Shown here piece after piece: positions 33,983 through 45,392 of a DNA stretch of 64,000 nt. Origin of the DNA: Diplodia intermedia (lineage: Eukaryota > Ascomycota > Dothideomycetes > Botryosphaeriales > Botryosphaeriaceae); NCBI GenBank assembly GCA_021495925.1, contig JAKEKT010000009.1:248001-312000 (forward strand), read 5' to 3'. Below the pieces are notes generated by a model, which saw only the letters and a program-made list of their open reading frames with translations, did not search any database and was not told the DNA's origin. Made by a program: the position numbers and the translations under genes. The first letter of the stretch is position 1. Each line of letters opens with the position of its first letter.

Positions 33983-35959
33983 TAACTGATACCCTTTGAG
34001 CTCTTTCATCTTTTTCCGACATTGTCCACACGCACGACACGGTGGACGTACTTGGTATGCAACCAGAGGGCAGCGAAGGCGGGCGGGGGCGAGAGGAGCG
34101 AGGTGTGAGCATGGGGCGGCGGGCAGTGAGCTCACGCTGTCGAACCTGTGGGGGAATGCATAGGCTGTTTCCGATGGTCCGGCCATCTCTGATCGAGGCT
34201 GATGGCTTCCCGAGCTCGCGGAACTATCACCGTTAGCGGGGGCTTCGTCCCTCCTAGGGCAGAGCGACGCGGAGCGGCGAAGCCAAATCGAGCAATTCCG
34301 TGGGAGTTGGGCCGACCAAGACCGAGACGACGACCGAGATGCAGTTCGGTGGTCATCCGGCCAGCGTGACCGCAGACGGGACGCATCAATGTGGAGAGAG
34401 GCCCATGGAAGGAGGAGGGAGGCTCAGCTAATCACATGGAAGCGCGCTGTCCGGCCGGACGAATCTCCGACGAAGATCCGCGCGCAGCACGAATCGGGAA
34501 GCAGCTTCAACCTCCCACACCATCGCTCGTACCTGCCTCGAGTTGTCACTCCGGCCCCACAGCAGGTTGCAGAGGTACCGATTCTTCCGGCCCATGCCTA
34601 CGTGGACAGTAGAATCATATGCCAGGATACGTTTGTTCGGTTCAAAACTGGCATCCACGTCCGGGCATCTGCTCCGACTGCCCCGCGAAGGATGGATGCT
34701 ACGCCCATCCTGCATGGGGCATTCAAGGATCGAATCTTTTACAACCAACCCATTGCGATGGACGCAAGAGCCCCTTGTGCATGTGGCGCTTCGAGGTACA
34801 CCTGAGACACGCGCAGCATCATCCAGCCGGGCCCTGATTTGCCCGATGCCTTGCATCCCCGCCTGCCCCCGGTTCCATTCCACCTCCGCTCCATGCCCTT
34901 GCCCGTGATGCTGTCTACCCTCTGACCTCATCGATCACATCACATCGTGCCCGCCTACAACCTCCGCTGCCCCTCTTCTTCCCTCCCATCCCCCCCTCCG
35001 ACTCCCTGTCGTATGCGGGCAGCCTTTCTCCGCCAAGGCCAAGCACGTTTCGCTCTATCCGGCCGCCCAGATTATGCTTACTTGCACCACGGGTGTATGT
35101 GCGTTTGGTAAAAGTACTTCTACGACTGTGCCGGCAATGCGCATGCAGCCGTGAGAAAGGAGAAAAAAAAAACCAAGTTAGCCCACATCTTTCATCACAT
35201 GTGCCGGTGGCTTGCACGAAAGCATTGTCGTTGCATATATGCGTTCCCACCGGCAAGGTGCAAAGCAATGATGCAGCCCCCCCATCATATATTCCTTTTT
35301 TTTTTTGGAGGGGGGGAAGGGGGACGGCACACGTCAGATGGTTTTGGGAATCCGTGCCCTCCTCCGCCCGGATGCGTGGGCTTCGCGCATATCTTGTCCG
35401 ACAATGGACAAGACGCCCTTTCCCCCATGGGCTGTGGGTACCCTGCCTCTGGCACGTAAGATTTGCATTCCCACTCAAACAGTACTACGACAGTCAGATA
35501 TGCAGGATATGTCCATAGAGCACATGGTGACTTGCAGGCTTGGATCAAAATACGAGACGTTTCTGCAACTGCGTCAAGCTTGAGCCCGTCATGAAAACGC
35601 CGCTCCTGTGCGGGCATCCCCGGCGTGGCCTCACATGAAGTGTCATCGGCATGGAGAATCAAGTGCAGGTAGTCCCATGACTCGAGAGTGAGCCCGCAGG
35701 GATCTGGAAATACCAAACAGGCTGCTACGGCGCTTGAGCCCGAGAGCTTGTCTCCATTTCTGCAATTATCTTTAGTGCATCATTCGTTTGAAATGATATC
35801 AGGTCCACTGCAAAGAACCCAATTCATGACCACCCCGCCAAAGCAAGCCCCAGATGCCCATCGTAACTTTTTGTGACCCAGTTGGCCATGTCCGCTGAAG
35901 CCGAAATTACCGGGGAAAGTATTGGGCCATCGATGCATGCAGCAAGATGCAGACGCGCC
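33983..35959. other. Intergenic between convergent genes, nothing recognised
   Basis: The region lies between the 3' ends of the Zn2Cys6 gene and NOT2. Overlapping frames of up to 187 codons on both strands show no family similarity. It has short homopolymer runs (T and G tracts near 35.3 kb). Confidence 0.4.
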
Positions 35960-38011
35960 TTATAGGGCCGCTGCGGGTTGCGTAGTGCCAAGTCTTTGAT
36001 CGAGATGATCGTAGTGCAGTAGGAGCTCCCGCTTAAGTACGTTCGCTTATTAGCACGATTTGCAGCGCGCAGGGGATCAATGGATTACTTACCCTCTCTC
36101 TCCTCCAGTTGTTGACATCGAAAAAGATGTAGCAGCCCCGCTCCGACTTCTCGCTAATGCGCTGCGGCTGCGGGAAAGTGTTGTCCTTCATCATCCATTG
36201 CCGGAGCTCCTTGTGCCACCTCCAATCACGATTGAAGCTACGTCATCGTTCAGCATCGATCGATCTATCGATCTATCGTTAAGCTATTTCCATCGACTTA
36301 CAGTTCCTGTGCAGCAGCTTCTTGCAGGATATCCCTGGGGTACTGATAGAAGATCGCGAATAGAGTCTCATCGGAGAAACTTGGCATCTTCGTATGCAAC
36401 GGAGGTACGTTCGTGACGGTGTAGGCAGCGGGTAAGCTGAAGTCAGGGATAACCGGACGAGAGCCCGCTTCCGCGAAGGGTGAGCCGAAGGTCGGGTACA
36501 GCGGAGAGTTATCAGGGCGGTTCAGATCCAGACCAAGGACGGTCAAGTCTTGACCGACGGCCAGGCTGGAGTGGTCCTGACTATCCGGAGGAATCATGGC
36601 AAGAAGGCCAGGAAGTCCGAAGCGGTCGATTTCGCTCATCTGAGACAGCCGTGTCTGCTCAACATGAGAGATAGAGCCCGATTTCGACGGCGGCTGGACA
36701 GGCTGGCTGCCAAATGAGGTGGTGCTAGCTTCTCTGGCCCTCCGCTCCGCCTGCTCGAATGTCAGCAAATGGACGTCAGTGTTATTGCAACTGGTTACCC
36801 ACAGCTGTCCTGTCCTCGCGCAGCACAGTCCCGCCTATCCTCTCGCTGACGGAATCCTGCTGGCTCTCTACTGGGCTGACCATGCCATTGCGGCCTTGAT
36901 GCACGTTGTTGCCAAATGGACTGCCTCCACCGTATGCTGCGTTCTGAATCATGCCCGTCCGCCTATCCTGGCCCAAGTCTCCTCCACCGCCTCCTCCAAG
37001 AGGCGGGAACTCCTCAATGTTCACTTGTTGCTGTTGCTGGGTGGCTCCTGACAGCTGGCCGACACCGGACTGACCACCGAAGCGATAATCATCCATTGCG
37101 CCGCCGTACTGAGAATGTGCCGAAGAGGGCTCGTCCTGAGCCCGCTGCTGGTGCTCTGGCTGCGGCCGATTCGCTTGCGCGGAGGGAGGCTGAGGAGTGG
37201 CGCCCTGGCCTTGTGCACGTTGCACTGGTGTGTGCTGAGCCGTCCTGATGTTTGGGTTGGACCATATCGCTTGAGCTTGGCTGTTCTGCTGTTGCGTCTG
37301 GGGGGCTCCGGAGAGCGAGGGGAACTCCCTGAAAAGTCGAGATCTTTTCGTTAGTCGACCTCAACACTGCATTCGCAATTACTCTTGAGGATGGGTGCTT
37401 AGGGGAGCATACGAAGGATCCAGAGGGGTGTGCGACTGAGAACCACCTCCTATCGTCTGGGCAAAGCTCGACATGCCCGCTGCGTTGCGCGACTGAACAC
37501 CCGCAAGGCCAGGTGCGCCTCCCATAGGGCCACCGAAGCCCCATCCAGATCCGTTGCCTGTGTGGAACGCGGATCAGTCGTCGATCGGGGAGAAAGAGGG
37601 TGCATGCTACCAAGCTTGCCGCCTTGCAGTCTGCCAGATTGCAAAGGTGCACCGCGACCGGCGCCCGTCTGTTGCTGCTGGAACATACTACCAGGCATGT
37701 TGCGTAATTGTTGCGGCCCTGCTCCTATTGTATTACCGCGTCAGCTTCAATCCTTGCTCTTGACATCGAATTCGCCAAGCTCGTGGTGTCTGCCGTCCCC
37801 ATGTCGCGGGCCCCATCCCGGCAGGCAGGGCAGAGTGGAAATTCCAAACGCTCGGTCATAGCCGCCTGGTGGACTTTCGAGCTTCCGGGGGTGAAGTGCG
37901 CGGTAAGGGCCCAGCGGCGGGCGCAACAGGAGCTTTGCGACGAGCGGAGGACGAGGCAATGCGGCGGAGAGGGTCGGGCAGCGGTCGAGGGGACAAACCT
38001 GGCCGGTTCAT
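35960..38011 (-). CDS. NOT2: CCR4-NOT complex subunit NOT2 (CDC36)
   Basis: Seven exons: 38011..37999, 37724..37611, 37557..37413, 37328..36803, 36753..36302, 36237..36093, 36031..35960, giving 488 aa with frame kept at every junction. The N-terminal half is Gln/Gly-rich and disordered, with two short EFPSL/EFPPL motifs typical of fungal NOT2. The C-terminal NOT2/3/5 domain shows DLTVLGLDLNRPDNSPLYPTF, a FSDETLFAIFYQYPRDILQEAAAQEL helix, the RDWRWHKELRQWM segment and a GCYIFFDVNNWRRER end. NOT2 is a core subunit that docks onto NOT1 and NOT5/NOT3 to support mRNA deadenylation and transcription control. The first exon holds only 13 coding bases followed by a 274-bp intron. Divergent from the uL29m gene. 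Confidence 0.92.
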
Positions 38012-38300
38012 GCTTGCGGGATGAGACGACCTGCAGCGATGCAGTGTTTGTGCGTGGATGTTCGTGGAGCGGTGTTCGAGGAAGGTGTGCGGCGTTGGAG
38101 TGCGGAAGGACGGGCGTCGTTGACGTTGCTGGGCGCGGCGTTCGTTCTGTTGCGAGGCCCCGGCACTTGCCAGCCCGGCGGTTGCAGTTGCGGATTTTCC
38201 GCGCAGCTCACCATCTATCTCTCACCAGCACTGCGTCTTCCCAACCCACGTTCTGGCCAATTGAACCGCAGCGGAAACCGTTCTGCGCGCGCCGTCCACC
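38012..38300. promoter_or_regulatory. Divergent promoter region NOT2 / uL29m
   Basis: 289 bp separate the two start codons, so both promoters must be compressed here or extend into the neighbouring first intron of NOT2. No specific factor site could be assigned. Confidence 0.45.
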
Positions 38301-39321
38301 ATGAACGTCCGCTCCGTCGCCCGCATCTCGCTACATGCTCGGTCCGCCGCAGAACCGTTCTTGCCGTTACTCGCGGCGTCGAATACGCCCGTGTCGCAGC
38401 TCTCGATAATCCAGCGCCGATGTGTCCACGATAGAAACAGAAGCCGTGGTGTCTCTGCTCTGAGGAGGACTGGCCTTCGCCCCCGACAGACCCTTTCCGT
38501 CAAGAAGGAGGACCTCCCCGTCCCAGTGCTGGACCCAGCCAAGCGGAAGAAAGTGGAAGTCGATCCACAACACGGGCTATGGCAATTCTTCCCCGGGGAA
38601 AGGAAACTCCTCTCAACACCCGAGGAGGACAGCGGACACGGTGCGAGATACAGATTGTCACGGGGATAATAGCAAGGGCTGATCTTTTACAGGCCGCGCG
38701 TGGACAGTGCAAGAACTACGGCTAAAGTCGTGGGAAGACCTGCACCGTCTCTGGTGGGTCTGCGTGAAGGACCGCAATCGTCTCGCGACGGAGGCCTACG
38801 AGCGCAAGCGCATCAATGCAGGCTACGGCGAGTATGAGGCGGATGCGCGAGATCAAGAGGTACGTCACATTGCAATGGGCGCCACCAAGCACGGTCACCC
38901 CAGCTTTGCACGGTACTCGTATTTGTGCAATATTGCACGTACCAGAAGACTGCCAAAATGGGATCAATGCCATCTCCCCAGGCGAAATGGGCCTGGCTGA
39001 CGAGTGTCCGGTATAGGTCCGGCGCACAATGCGTGCAATCAAGCACACGCTGACGGAGCGGTGGTATGCTTGGGAAAACGCGCGGCAAGTGGCCGCCAGC
39101 GATGCCGAGGTTGACTTGTCTGGCGACGGACAGGCTTACAGCCCTGTTGTGCAGGTACGTGTAGTGTAGCCCAAGCATCCAATGAATCGCGTGCTGACCG
39201 AAGACGAAAGGACCCGCTCGAGAGCGAGATTGAGGAGGAGGAGGTTGGCGAGAAAGCTGTGGCGGATGCGGAGAAGGAGACAAAGGACGCGGAAACGAAC
39301 ACAGAGAGAAGACCAGCATAG
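38301..39321 (+). CDS. Mitochondrial large-subunit ribosomal protein uL29m (MRPL4/MRP-L47 family)
   Basis: Four exons: 38301..38640, 38693..38859, 39017..39154, 39211..39321, 251 aa. The start CCACCATGA is a good context. The basic, Arg/Ser/Ala-rich N-terminus looks like a mitochondrial presequence. The family core is clear: HGLWQFFPGERKLLSTPEED, then Gly-Arg-Ala-Trp-Thr-Val-Gln-Glu-Leu-Arg restored by the first splice, SWEDLHRLWWVCVKDRNRLATE, and RTMRAIKHTLTERWYAWENAR. It is a structural protein of the mitoribosomal large subunit near the exit tunnel. The C-terminal exon encodes a Glu-rich tail. The second intron (157 bp) is longer than its neighbours. Confidence 0.93.
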
Positions 39322-39727
39322 CGGAGGTGGTTCTAGAGCGCAGACGAGGAATAATTGGGAGCGGTGCTGCACGGAGGGCGGGCGGGGCGTAGGGCGATCC
39401 GTAGAGCAACCCCGCGAAGGTCACGGGGCTTCGAGCGCATCTAGAAGCGCGAGGCGCGGCGGGAAGCTGTGTACATCATCTGTAGAATACCACTTCTGGC
39501 ATGTCTAGTTGATTGTGAGCTGATGGTTCGGGCGGCTTTCAGGGATCTTGGCGTCGCGGGCGGGCCGCGCAGCAAGCACGAGCGGTGGCTCAAGCTCGCC
39601 GCCCCCCCTCAATTACCATTCACCGCCCACGACCACCGGCGCACCCTCTTGAGTCCGACTCCTATATCTTGCACACCCAGTCCTCTCTTCTCCTCCCTAA
39701 GCCCAAATTCACACAACATAGCCCATC
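39322..39727. other. Intergenic, GDI promoter
   Basis: 406 bp between tandem genes. It should contain the uL29m 3' UTR and the GDI promoter. A pyrimidine-rich stretch (about 39.64-39.70 kb) sits just before the GDI start, common in fungal promoters. Confidence 0.4.
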
Positions 39728-41516
39728 ATGGAAGAAGTCGCCCCCGAGTATGATGTCGTCGTCCTTGGCACTGGTATGCACTTACCCCGCCGCAGCTCGC
39801 CGCCGAGCGGACAGCTAACACGGAGATGCAGGCCTGACGGAATGCGTGCTGTCCGGGTACGCTCACTTTGAGATGCTGCTTCTGAGCGTCTGCTAACCAT
39901 CAGCAGTGTCCTGAGTGTGAAGGGCAAGAAGGTCCTGCACATGGACCGGAATGACCACTATGGCGGGTGAGTTGCATCCCTGAGCCCTGTACAGCATCAA
40001 ACCGTACTGACGACTGCCAGTGAGGCTGCTTCTCTGAACATCGAGGCGGTACGTTGCCCGCACCCCGCACCCCACGAGCCCGCTGAATACTTACGCCGAG
40101 CAGATGTTCAAGAAGTACGGCAACTACAAGGAGGGCGAGAAGCCGTGGGAGAAGTACGGCCGTGCCAACGACTGGAACATCGACCTTGTCCCCAAGCTGC
40201 TCATGTCGAACGGCGAGCTCACCAACATCCTCGTCTCGACCGATGTCACCCGATACCTCGAGTTCAAGCAGGTTGCTGGCAGCTTCGTCCAGCAGGGCAA
40301 GGGCCCCAAGGCCACCGTTGCCAAGGTCCCCTCTGACGCCGGCGAGGCTCTACGCTCGCCGCTCATGGGTCTCTTCGAGAAGAGGCGTGCGCGCAGCTTC
40401 CTCGAGTGGGTCGGCACCTACAAGAGGGAGGACTCTGGCACCCACAAGGGCAAGTTGCCATTGCCCCGCAATCCTCTCTGGAGCTGTCCAACTAACACGA
40501 GACAGGCCTGAGCATTGGCACCTGCACCATGAAAGATGTCTACGACAAGTTTGGCCTCGAGGACTCCACCCGCGACTTCATTGGCCACTCCATGGCTCTG
40601 TACCAGACGGACGAGTACATTGGCGCTGTTGGCAAGGCCGACGAGACCATTGAGCGCATCAGGCTCTACGTCAACTCGATGGCTCGCTACGGCAAGTCGC
40701 CTTACATCTACCCGCTCTACGGTCTTGGCGAGCTTCCCCAGGGTTTCGCTCGTCTGTCCGCCATCTACGGTGGTACCTACATGCTCAACGCCGATGTCGA
40801 TGAGGTCCTGTACGAGGGCGGCAAGGTCTCTGGTATCAAGGCTACCATGAAGGAGAGAGATGCTCCCGGCGAGGGCATGAAGTTCACCACCAAGTGCAAG
40901 AAGATCCTTGCCGATCCCAGCTACTTCTCCCAGAAGGTCAAGCCCACTGGCCACCTGCTGAAGGCCATTTGCATCCTCAACCACCCCATCCCCGGCACCG
41001 AGGACTCCGACTCCCTCCAGCTCATCATCCCCCAGAGCCAGGTTGGCCGCAAGAACGGTATGTGACGCTCTAGGTTCCGCCAAGCCGCCACTATACTAAC
41101 TGTAAATCAGATGTCTATATTGCTGTTGTTTCCTCGGCGCACAACGTCTGCCCCAAGGGCTACTACATTGCCATCGTCAGCACCATCGCTGAGTCTGACA
41201 GCAACAACCACCTCGAGCTCGAGCCCGGCTTCGAGCGCCTGGGCAAGATTGAGGAGAAGTTCATGGGCCCGCCTATTCCCCTCTACGAGCCCACTGAGGA
41301 CGGCTCCAACGACAACGTCTTCATCTCGAAGAGCTACGATGCCACCAGCCACTTCGAGACTACGACGGGTGAGTTTGCAATGGTCCAGGCTACTTTGACG
41401 ACTCGGGATGCTAACTTCACATTACAGATGACATCAAGGACATCTACAGGAGGGCCGAGGGCGAGGACTTGGTCGTCGAGGGCCTTAGGGAAGTCCAGGT
41501 CGCTGCGGAGGAGTAA
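39728..41516 (+). CDS. GDI1: Rab GDP-dissociation inhibitor
   Basis: Eight exons: 39728..39773, 39832..39856, 39907..39966, 40021..40048, 40104..40449, 40506..41057, 41111..41368, 41428..41516, giving 467 aa, the usual length. The N-terminal dinucleotide-fold motif is Leu-Gly-Thr-Gly-Leu-Thr-Glu-Cys, and MDRNDHYGGEAASLNI is sequence-conserved region 1. Further landmarks are KYGRANDWNIDLVPKLLMSNGEL, YLEFKQV, and YPLYGLGELPQGFARLSAIYGGTYMLN. GDI extracts GDP-bound, prenylated Rab GTPases from membranes and recycles them. The first four exons are very short (25-60 bp). The fifth intron (40450-40505) begins GCAAGT, a GC-AG intron; only this donor gives the conserved Thr-His-Lys-Gly-Leu-Ser junction. 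Confidence 0.95.
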
Positions 41517-41806
41517 ACTTTCTAGGGGGGTAAAGGGGCTATAGGGGCTGGCAGCCATCGAAGAATTAGGATGTACATGGAGATCATAAGACTGCCAATA
41601 CTCCGGTAGGGAATCAATTTTACGTCGCATACATAATCAAACACGATATCAGTTGAGAAAGTGAGGCGTTCGCCTCTTTGTATCGCCCAAGCTCCCATTA
41701 CTATGACCACGTTTCCTCTCCGGCTCGGAGATTGGGATATCATGCAATATTACGTACCCCCTTTTTTTTGCCGACCCAGTCCGAATCCATCGCAAAAAAA
41801 CATTCC

Positions 41807-42799
41807 TCACATCTGGTGGGCAATCCACTCCCACCAGCCCTTGACGTCAGGACCTTCGCCATCCTCTCCCTTGACGCTTCCCCCCACCACCTCCACCGGC
41901 ACGTTCATCTCCTCCATGTGCTTGAACTCAAACTTGCTCTCTCCGCCCAGCCCCAGCCACTCGTGCTCCTCGCCCACGCTGTCCTCGCTGGCGCCGACGT
42001 CCAGGATGCCCTTGGCGCGGGCGACGCGCACCTTCTCGACCTCCTGCTCGAGCTGGGCGCGCACCAGCTGCGGGGGCAGGGCGGTGAACAGGTCCAGCTT
42101 GTTGGCGGCGATGAGGACGGGCGTGGCGGCCGTGGCCTTGCTGGTCTTGGCGCCCGTGTAGCGCTTCTGCAGCGCGAGCAGCACGTCGTGCAGGAACTCG
42201 GCCGCGTCGGCGAGGCCGCCGCCGGGGCCGCCGGGGCCGGCGGCCAGCGCCGCGGCGTCGACGAGGTAGACGACGCCGCGCAGGTTTTTGGCCGTCGAGA
42301 GCGCCGCGGCGAGCGCGCCGCCGCGCAGCTTGCCGTGCCCCGGCGTGTCGGTCAGGGAGAGCTGCCGCGTGCGCGCGTTGGTGGGGTCGTTGACGCTGCG
42401 GTAGCGCGCGCTGAAGGGGATGAAGGCTTCGGGGAGGGCGAGGATGCTGCGGTGAGACGTCTGCGAGGGGTGCGTGGAGATGGGGCGGCCGGTCTCGAGC
42501 TGTGGTTGGGGAGTTGGAGGTTAGCGGGTGCTCCAATGGGTGGGTGTGGGGGTTTTTTCCATGGTGGTGAGGTTTAAGGTAGGGTTTTTGCGTACAGCAG
42601 TGAGTAGCGACGTCTTGCCCGAACCGCTTGGCCCGACCAGTATGAAGGCGGCGGTGTTGATGGGTGTCCTGTGGCGATATAGCCACAGGTGCAGCATAAG
42701 CGGCAGGCCGAACGCGACGACCAGCGTGAGCAGAAAGGTGCTCAGATGGGCGCCAAACAGCTTGGTCACCCAGCTGTCTGGCTCGTACCACTCGACCAT
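41807..42799 (-). CDS. SRP102: Signal recognition particle receptor subunit beta
   Basis: Two exons: 42799..42596 and 42499..41807 (96-bp intron), 298 aa. One N-terminal membrane helix (LSTFLLTLVVAFGLPLMLHLWLY, about residues 18-40) is followed by a small-GTPase domain: P-loop GPSGSGKTS, DTPGHGK (switch II), and NKLD for guanine specificity. This is the SR-beta layout; it anchors SR-alpha to the ER membrane for co-translational targeting. The Gly/Ala-rich loop (GGPGGGLADAAEF) is low complexity. The frame stays open upstream of this ATG, but the ATG at 42799 gives the normal family N-terminus. Convergent with GDI, 290 bp apart. Confidence 0.92.
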
Positions 42800-43395
42800 G
42801 GTCGCTAGGGGCGAGTCAGAGGTATCGAGATGGAGAGGAAGGGGGTTGCAGCGAGAGGTGGATTGACTTCCACTCTCCGGAAAGCTGTGCGGGTTTTGTA
42901 CGGCTTGGGCTACGTGGGTGCTGCGGTCTTCGGAGCTGGCGATGGGGTAGCTAGCGCAAGGTGTCGACGTCGGTGCGCCGGGCGGTGAGCGCCAGCGGGC
43001 CGTTGGCAAATGGTCTGCTTTCCCGCAGGCGGTTTCCGTCTTCCGCTCCTCTGCACACGCACTACTCCATTCACTAGGGGGTTTCGTCCGACAATTCTGG
43101 ACTTACCCATGGCTTCATGATGACGCATATCTACCCCAGCATCGTTGCGGCACGATGCAGCCATGCCAGAATTCATTCGCGCAGCACGCTATGGACGTGC
43201 TTCGCAGTCGCCGAAATAGGCAAGCAGCTGGCTTCTGCTGACATCATTGCGCGGTCATGACGCTCACATGTGTGGTGCTTAGGTTCCCTTCATAACGCGA
43301 TGGAGATCTTCGATATATTTTGAGTAGATTTCCATGCCTTATAGGTCGGATGCGCATCAGAAGCTTCTCCGTCTTATATGCAGAAATAACACACC
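42800..43395. other. Divergent intergenic region SRP102 / SDR
   Basis: 596 bp between two divergent start codons; it holds both promoters. No repeat or RNA gene is seen. Confidence 0.4.
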
Positions 43396-44672
43396 ATGCC
43401 TCTCCTCAGTAACAACAAATTTGACCCCAACCAGGACATTCCGGACCTTAGTGGAAAGGTATACTAACCAATTTCTTTCGTACACTTTCCCAATGATCGA
43501 CAGAAAATCATTCGGGGCTTCCTCAAGGTGATGCTTGATATTTGATCGTCAATGAACCTACGTTGCCCCTTCGATTTAATTTTTTGACAGTCTTGAAGAC
43601 AACATATCTCCAATTACAAAGCCCTCTGAAGGCTGCCTACTTACGAACTGAACAGGTCTATGTTGTCACCGGCGGCTCGGCTGGAATCGGCTATGGAATC
43701 GTTGCACATCTGCTACAGCACAGTGCATCCAAGATATACCTCCTGTCCAACAAGGAGGAGCACGCGGAAGAAGCCAAAGAGGACCTGAAGAAATACGGTG
43801 ACGCCACTAGAGTCGAATGGAAGAAGTGCAATCTCCAAGACCTGAAAGAAGTCGACGCAGTTGCGAAAGAGCTCTCGGACTTGGAGAAATTGGACGGTCT
43901 GATCCTCAACGCCGGCGTGGGTGTAGGCGTCTATAGCGAGACCAAGGACGGCATCGGTGAGCTCTTTCCCATCAAACGCTCCTTTACCGTTGTTGACGGC
44001 ATCACAGACTCCCACATGCAAGTCAACCACATCTCCCAGTTCCATCTCGCAATGGTCCTCCTCCCGCTCCTACAACGCACGCCCAACAGCCGCCTCGTCC
44101 TCCAATCATCCGAGGTACACCGGATGGCCGACTCATCCATGAAATTCGCCTCGCTCGAGGAGCTCAACACCGACATCGGCCCCACCAAGTTGTACGCGCG
44201 CACCAAGCTGGCCCAGATCCTGTTTGTGCGCGCGCTCGCTCGCCATGCCGCCAAGGACGAGCTCGGCTTCCGCGAGCAGGGCATGGCGACGGGTCCGTGG
44301 GTAATCGCCACGCACCCGGGCGGGGTGAATACGGACCAGCCGGACCAAGCCGTCGAGGCGTACGGCACCGTGGGAAAGGTGGGCGCGGCGGTGATACGGC
44401 CGTTCATGAAGGACCCCATCGACAAGGGGTGCAGGCCCGCGCTGTTCGCGGCGACGAGCGAGGATGTGGTGCGTGAGGGGATGCAGGGCGTTTACATCGT
44501 GCCGGACCGGAAGGTTGAAGAGCCGAGTGACCAGGCGAGGAACGAGGAGTTGAGTGAGGCGTTGTGGATGTTGACCGAGAAGCTGTTGATGGATAAGATT
44601 GGACCTCTGGGATACGGACCAGTGCACATAGATAATCTGGCCAGAGAGGGTCTGCATGGACCGGCATCGTGA
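43396..44672 (+). CDS. Short-chain dehydrogenase/reductase
   Basis: Three exons: 43396..43458, 43656..43956, 44008..44672, 342 aa. The NAD(P) site is Thr-Gly-Gly-Ser-Ala-Gly-Ile-Gly, the Asn-Ala-Gly motif is LNAGVGVG, the active-site Tyr-x-x-x-Lys is YARTK, and HPGGVNT is the usual SDR C-terminal flank. The build resembles WWOX/retinol-dehydrogenase-like SDRs with a long C-terminal part. Substrate unknown. The first intron (197 bp) is long and starts GTATACTAACC, so a branch-point-like sequence lies right at the donor. The second intron is 51 bp, a multiple of three without a stop; removing it restores Asp-Ser-His-Met-Gln-Val-Asn-His, which retention would break. Confidence 0.88.
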
Positions 44673-45392
44673 GGTTACTGGTGGACGAGCACACTGTCTA
44701 TGCCAGTGTGTCTGCTGAGGCAGTAAGGTGTAATACATAGGAGTAGCAAGCAAGTCCTTTCCGTAACCTCGCCTGCATAGGGCCATTCACCGCTCCTAGG
44801 CAGCTCGTGATGGGGTCACGGGTTCGAGTTCGAGTTCGAGGCCGGTCATAAAGACAGGCGATCCTCATAGTGTCTGTTCTTGTTCTACCGGTGTTCTGTC
44901 CACGCGGTGATCAAGTTTTGCTGTTTTGATCGACGTCCGCCTCACCTCGTCTTTCCTATTGCGGAAGTCCAGTGCACGCACCAAAAGCACTTTTTTCAGC
45001 ATCTCGCATTCCGCTCTCCATTCACTGCATTGCGTGTTCTGTGTATGATCTTCTGGACACGATGTCTTAGAGGCTCGTCGAGTTCTCATCATTCAGGCAG
45101 GGCCGTTCATGAAATCGAAACACAACACCCGAATGCAAGTCTAAATATGCTTTAATCAAATTGGAACCGCGAAAGACAAAGTTCGAACTGGGTCGGTTCC
45201 CAAGGTTGGTCGTCCATATCGTAGCTCATGCCGTTAAGTATGGCGCATCTCGTCGACGCTGCTGGTCCGAACGCGAGCACGCCACCATGCGTTTTCCGTA
45301 CTGGTTGTAATTCCACTCCCGTGCTTACCGAAAGACATCGGTGTACTGCCATCGATATGCGAGCAAAATCAGTCACACTCCACGCGCCGCGC
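44673..45392. other. Intergenic between convergent genes, nothing recognised
   Basis: 720 bp between the SDR and the unknown membrane protein gene. It includes a short TTCGAG triplicate near 44.82 kb. No gene or RNA is evident. Confidence 0.4.

Noticed and set aside
44818..44842. TTCGAG triplicate that looks like a tRNA T arm
   Set aside because: No acceptor or anticodon stem can be folded around it.
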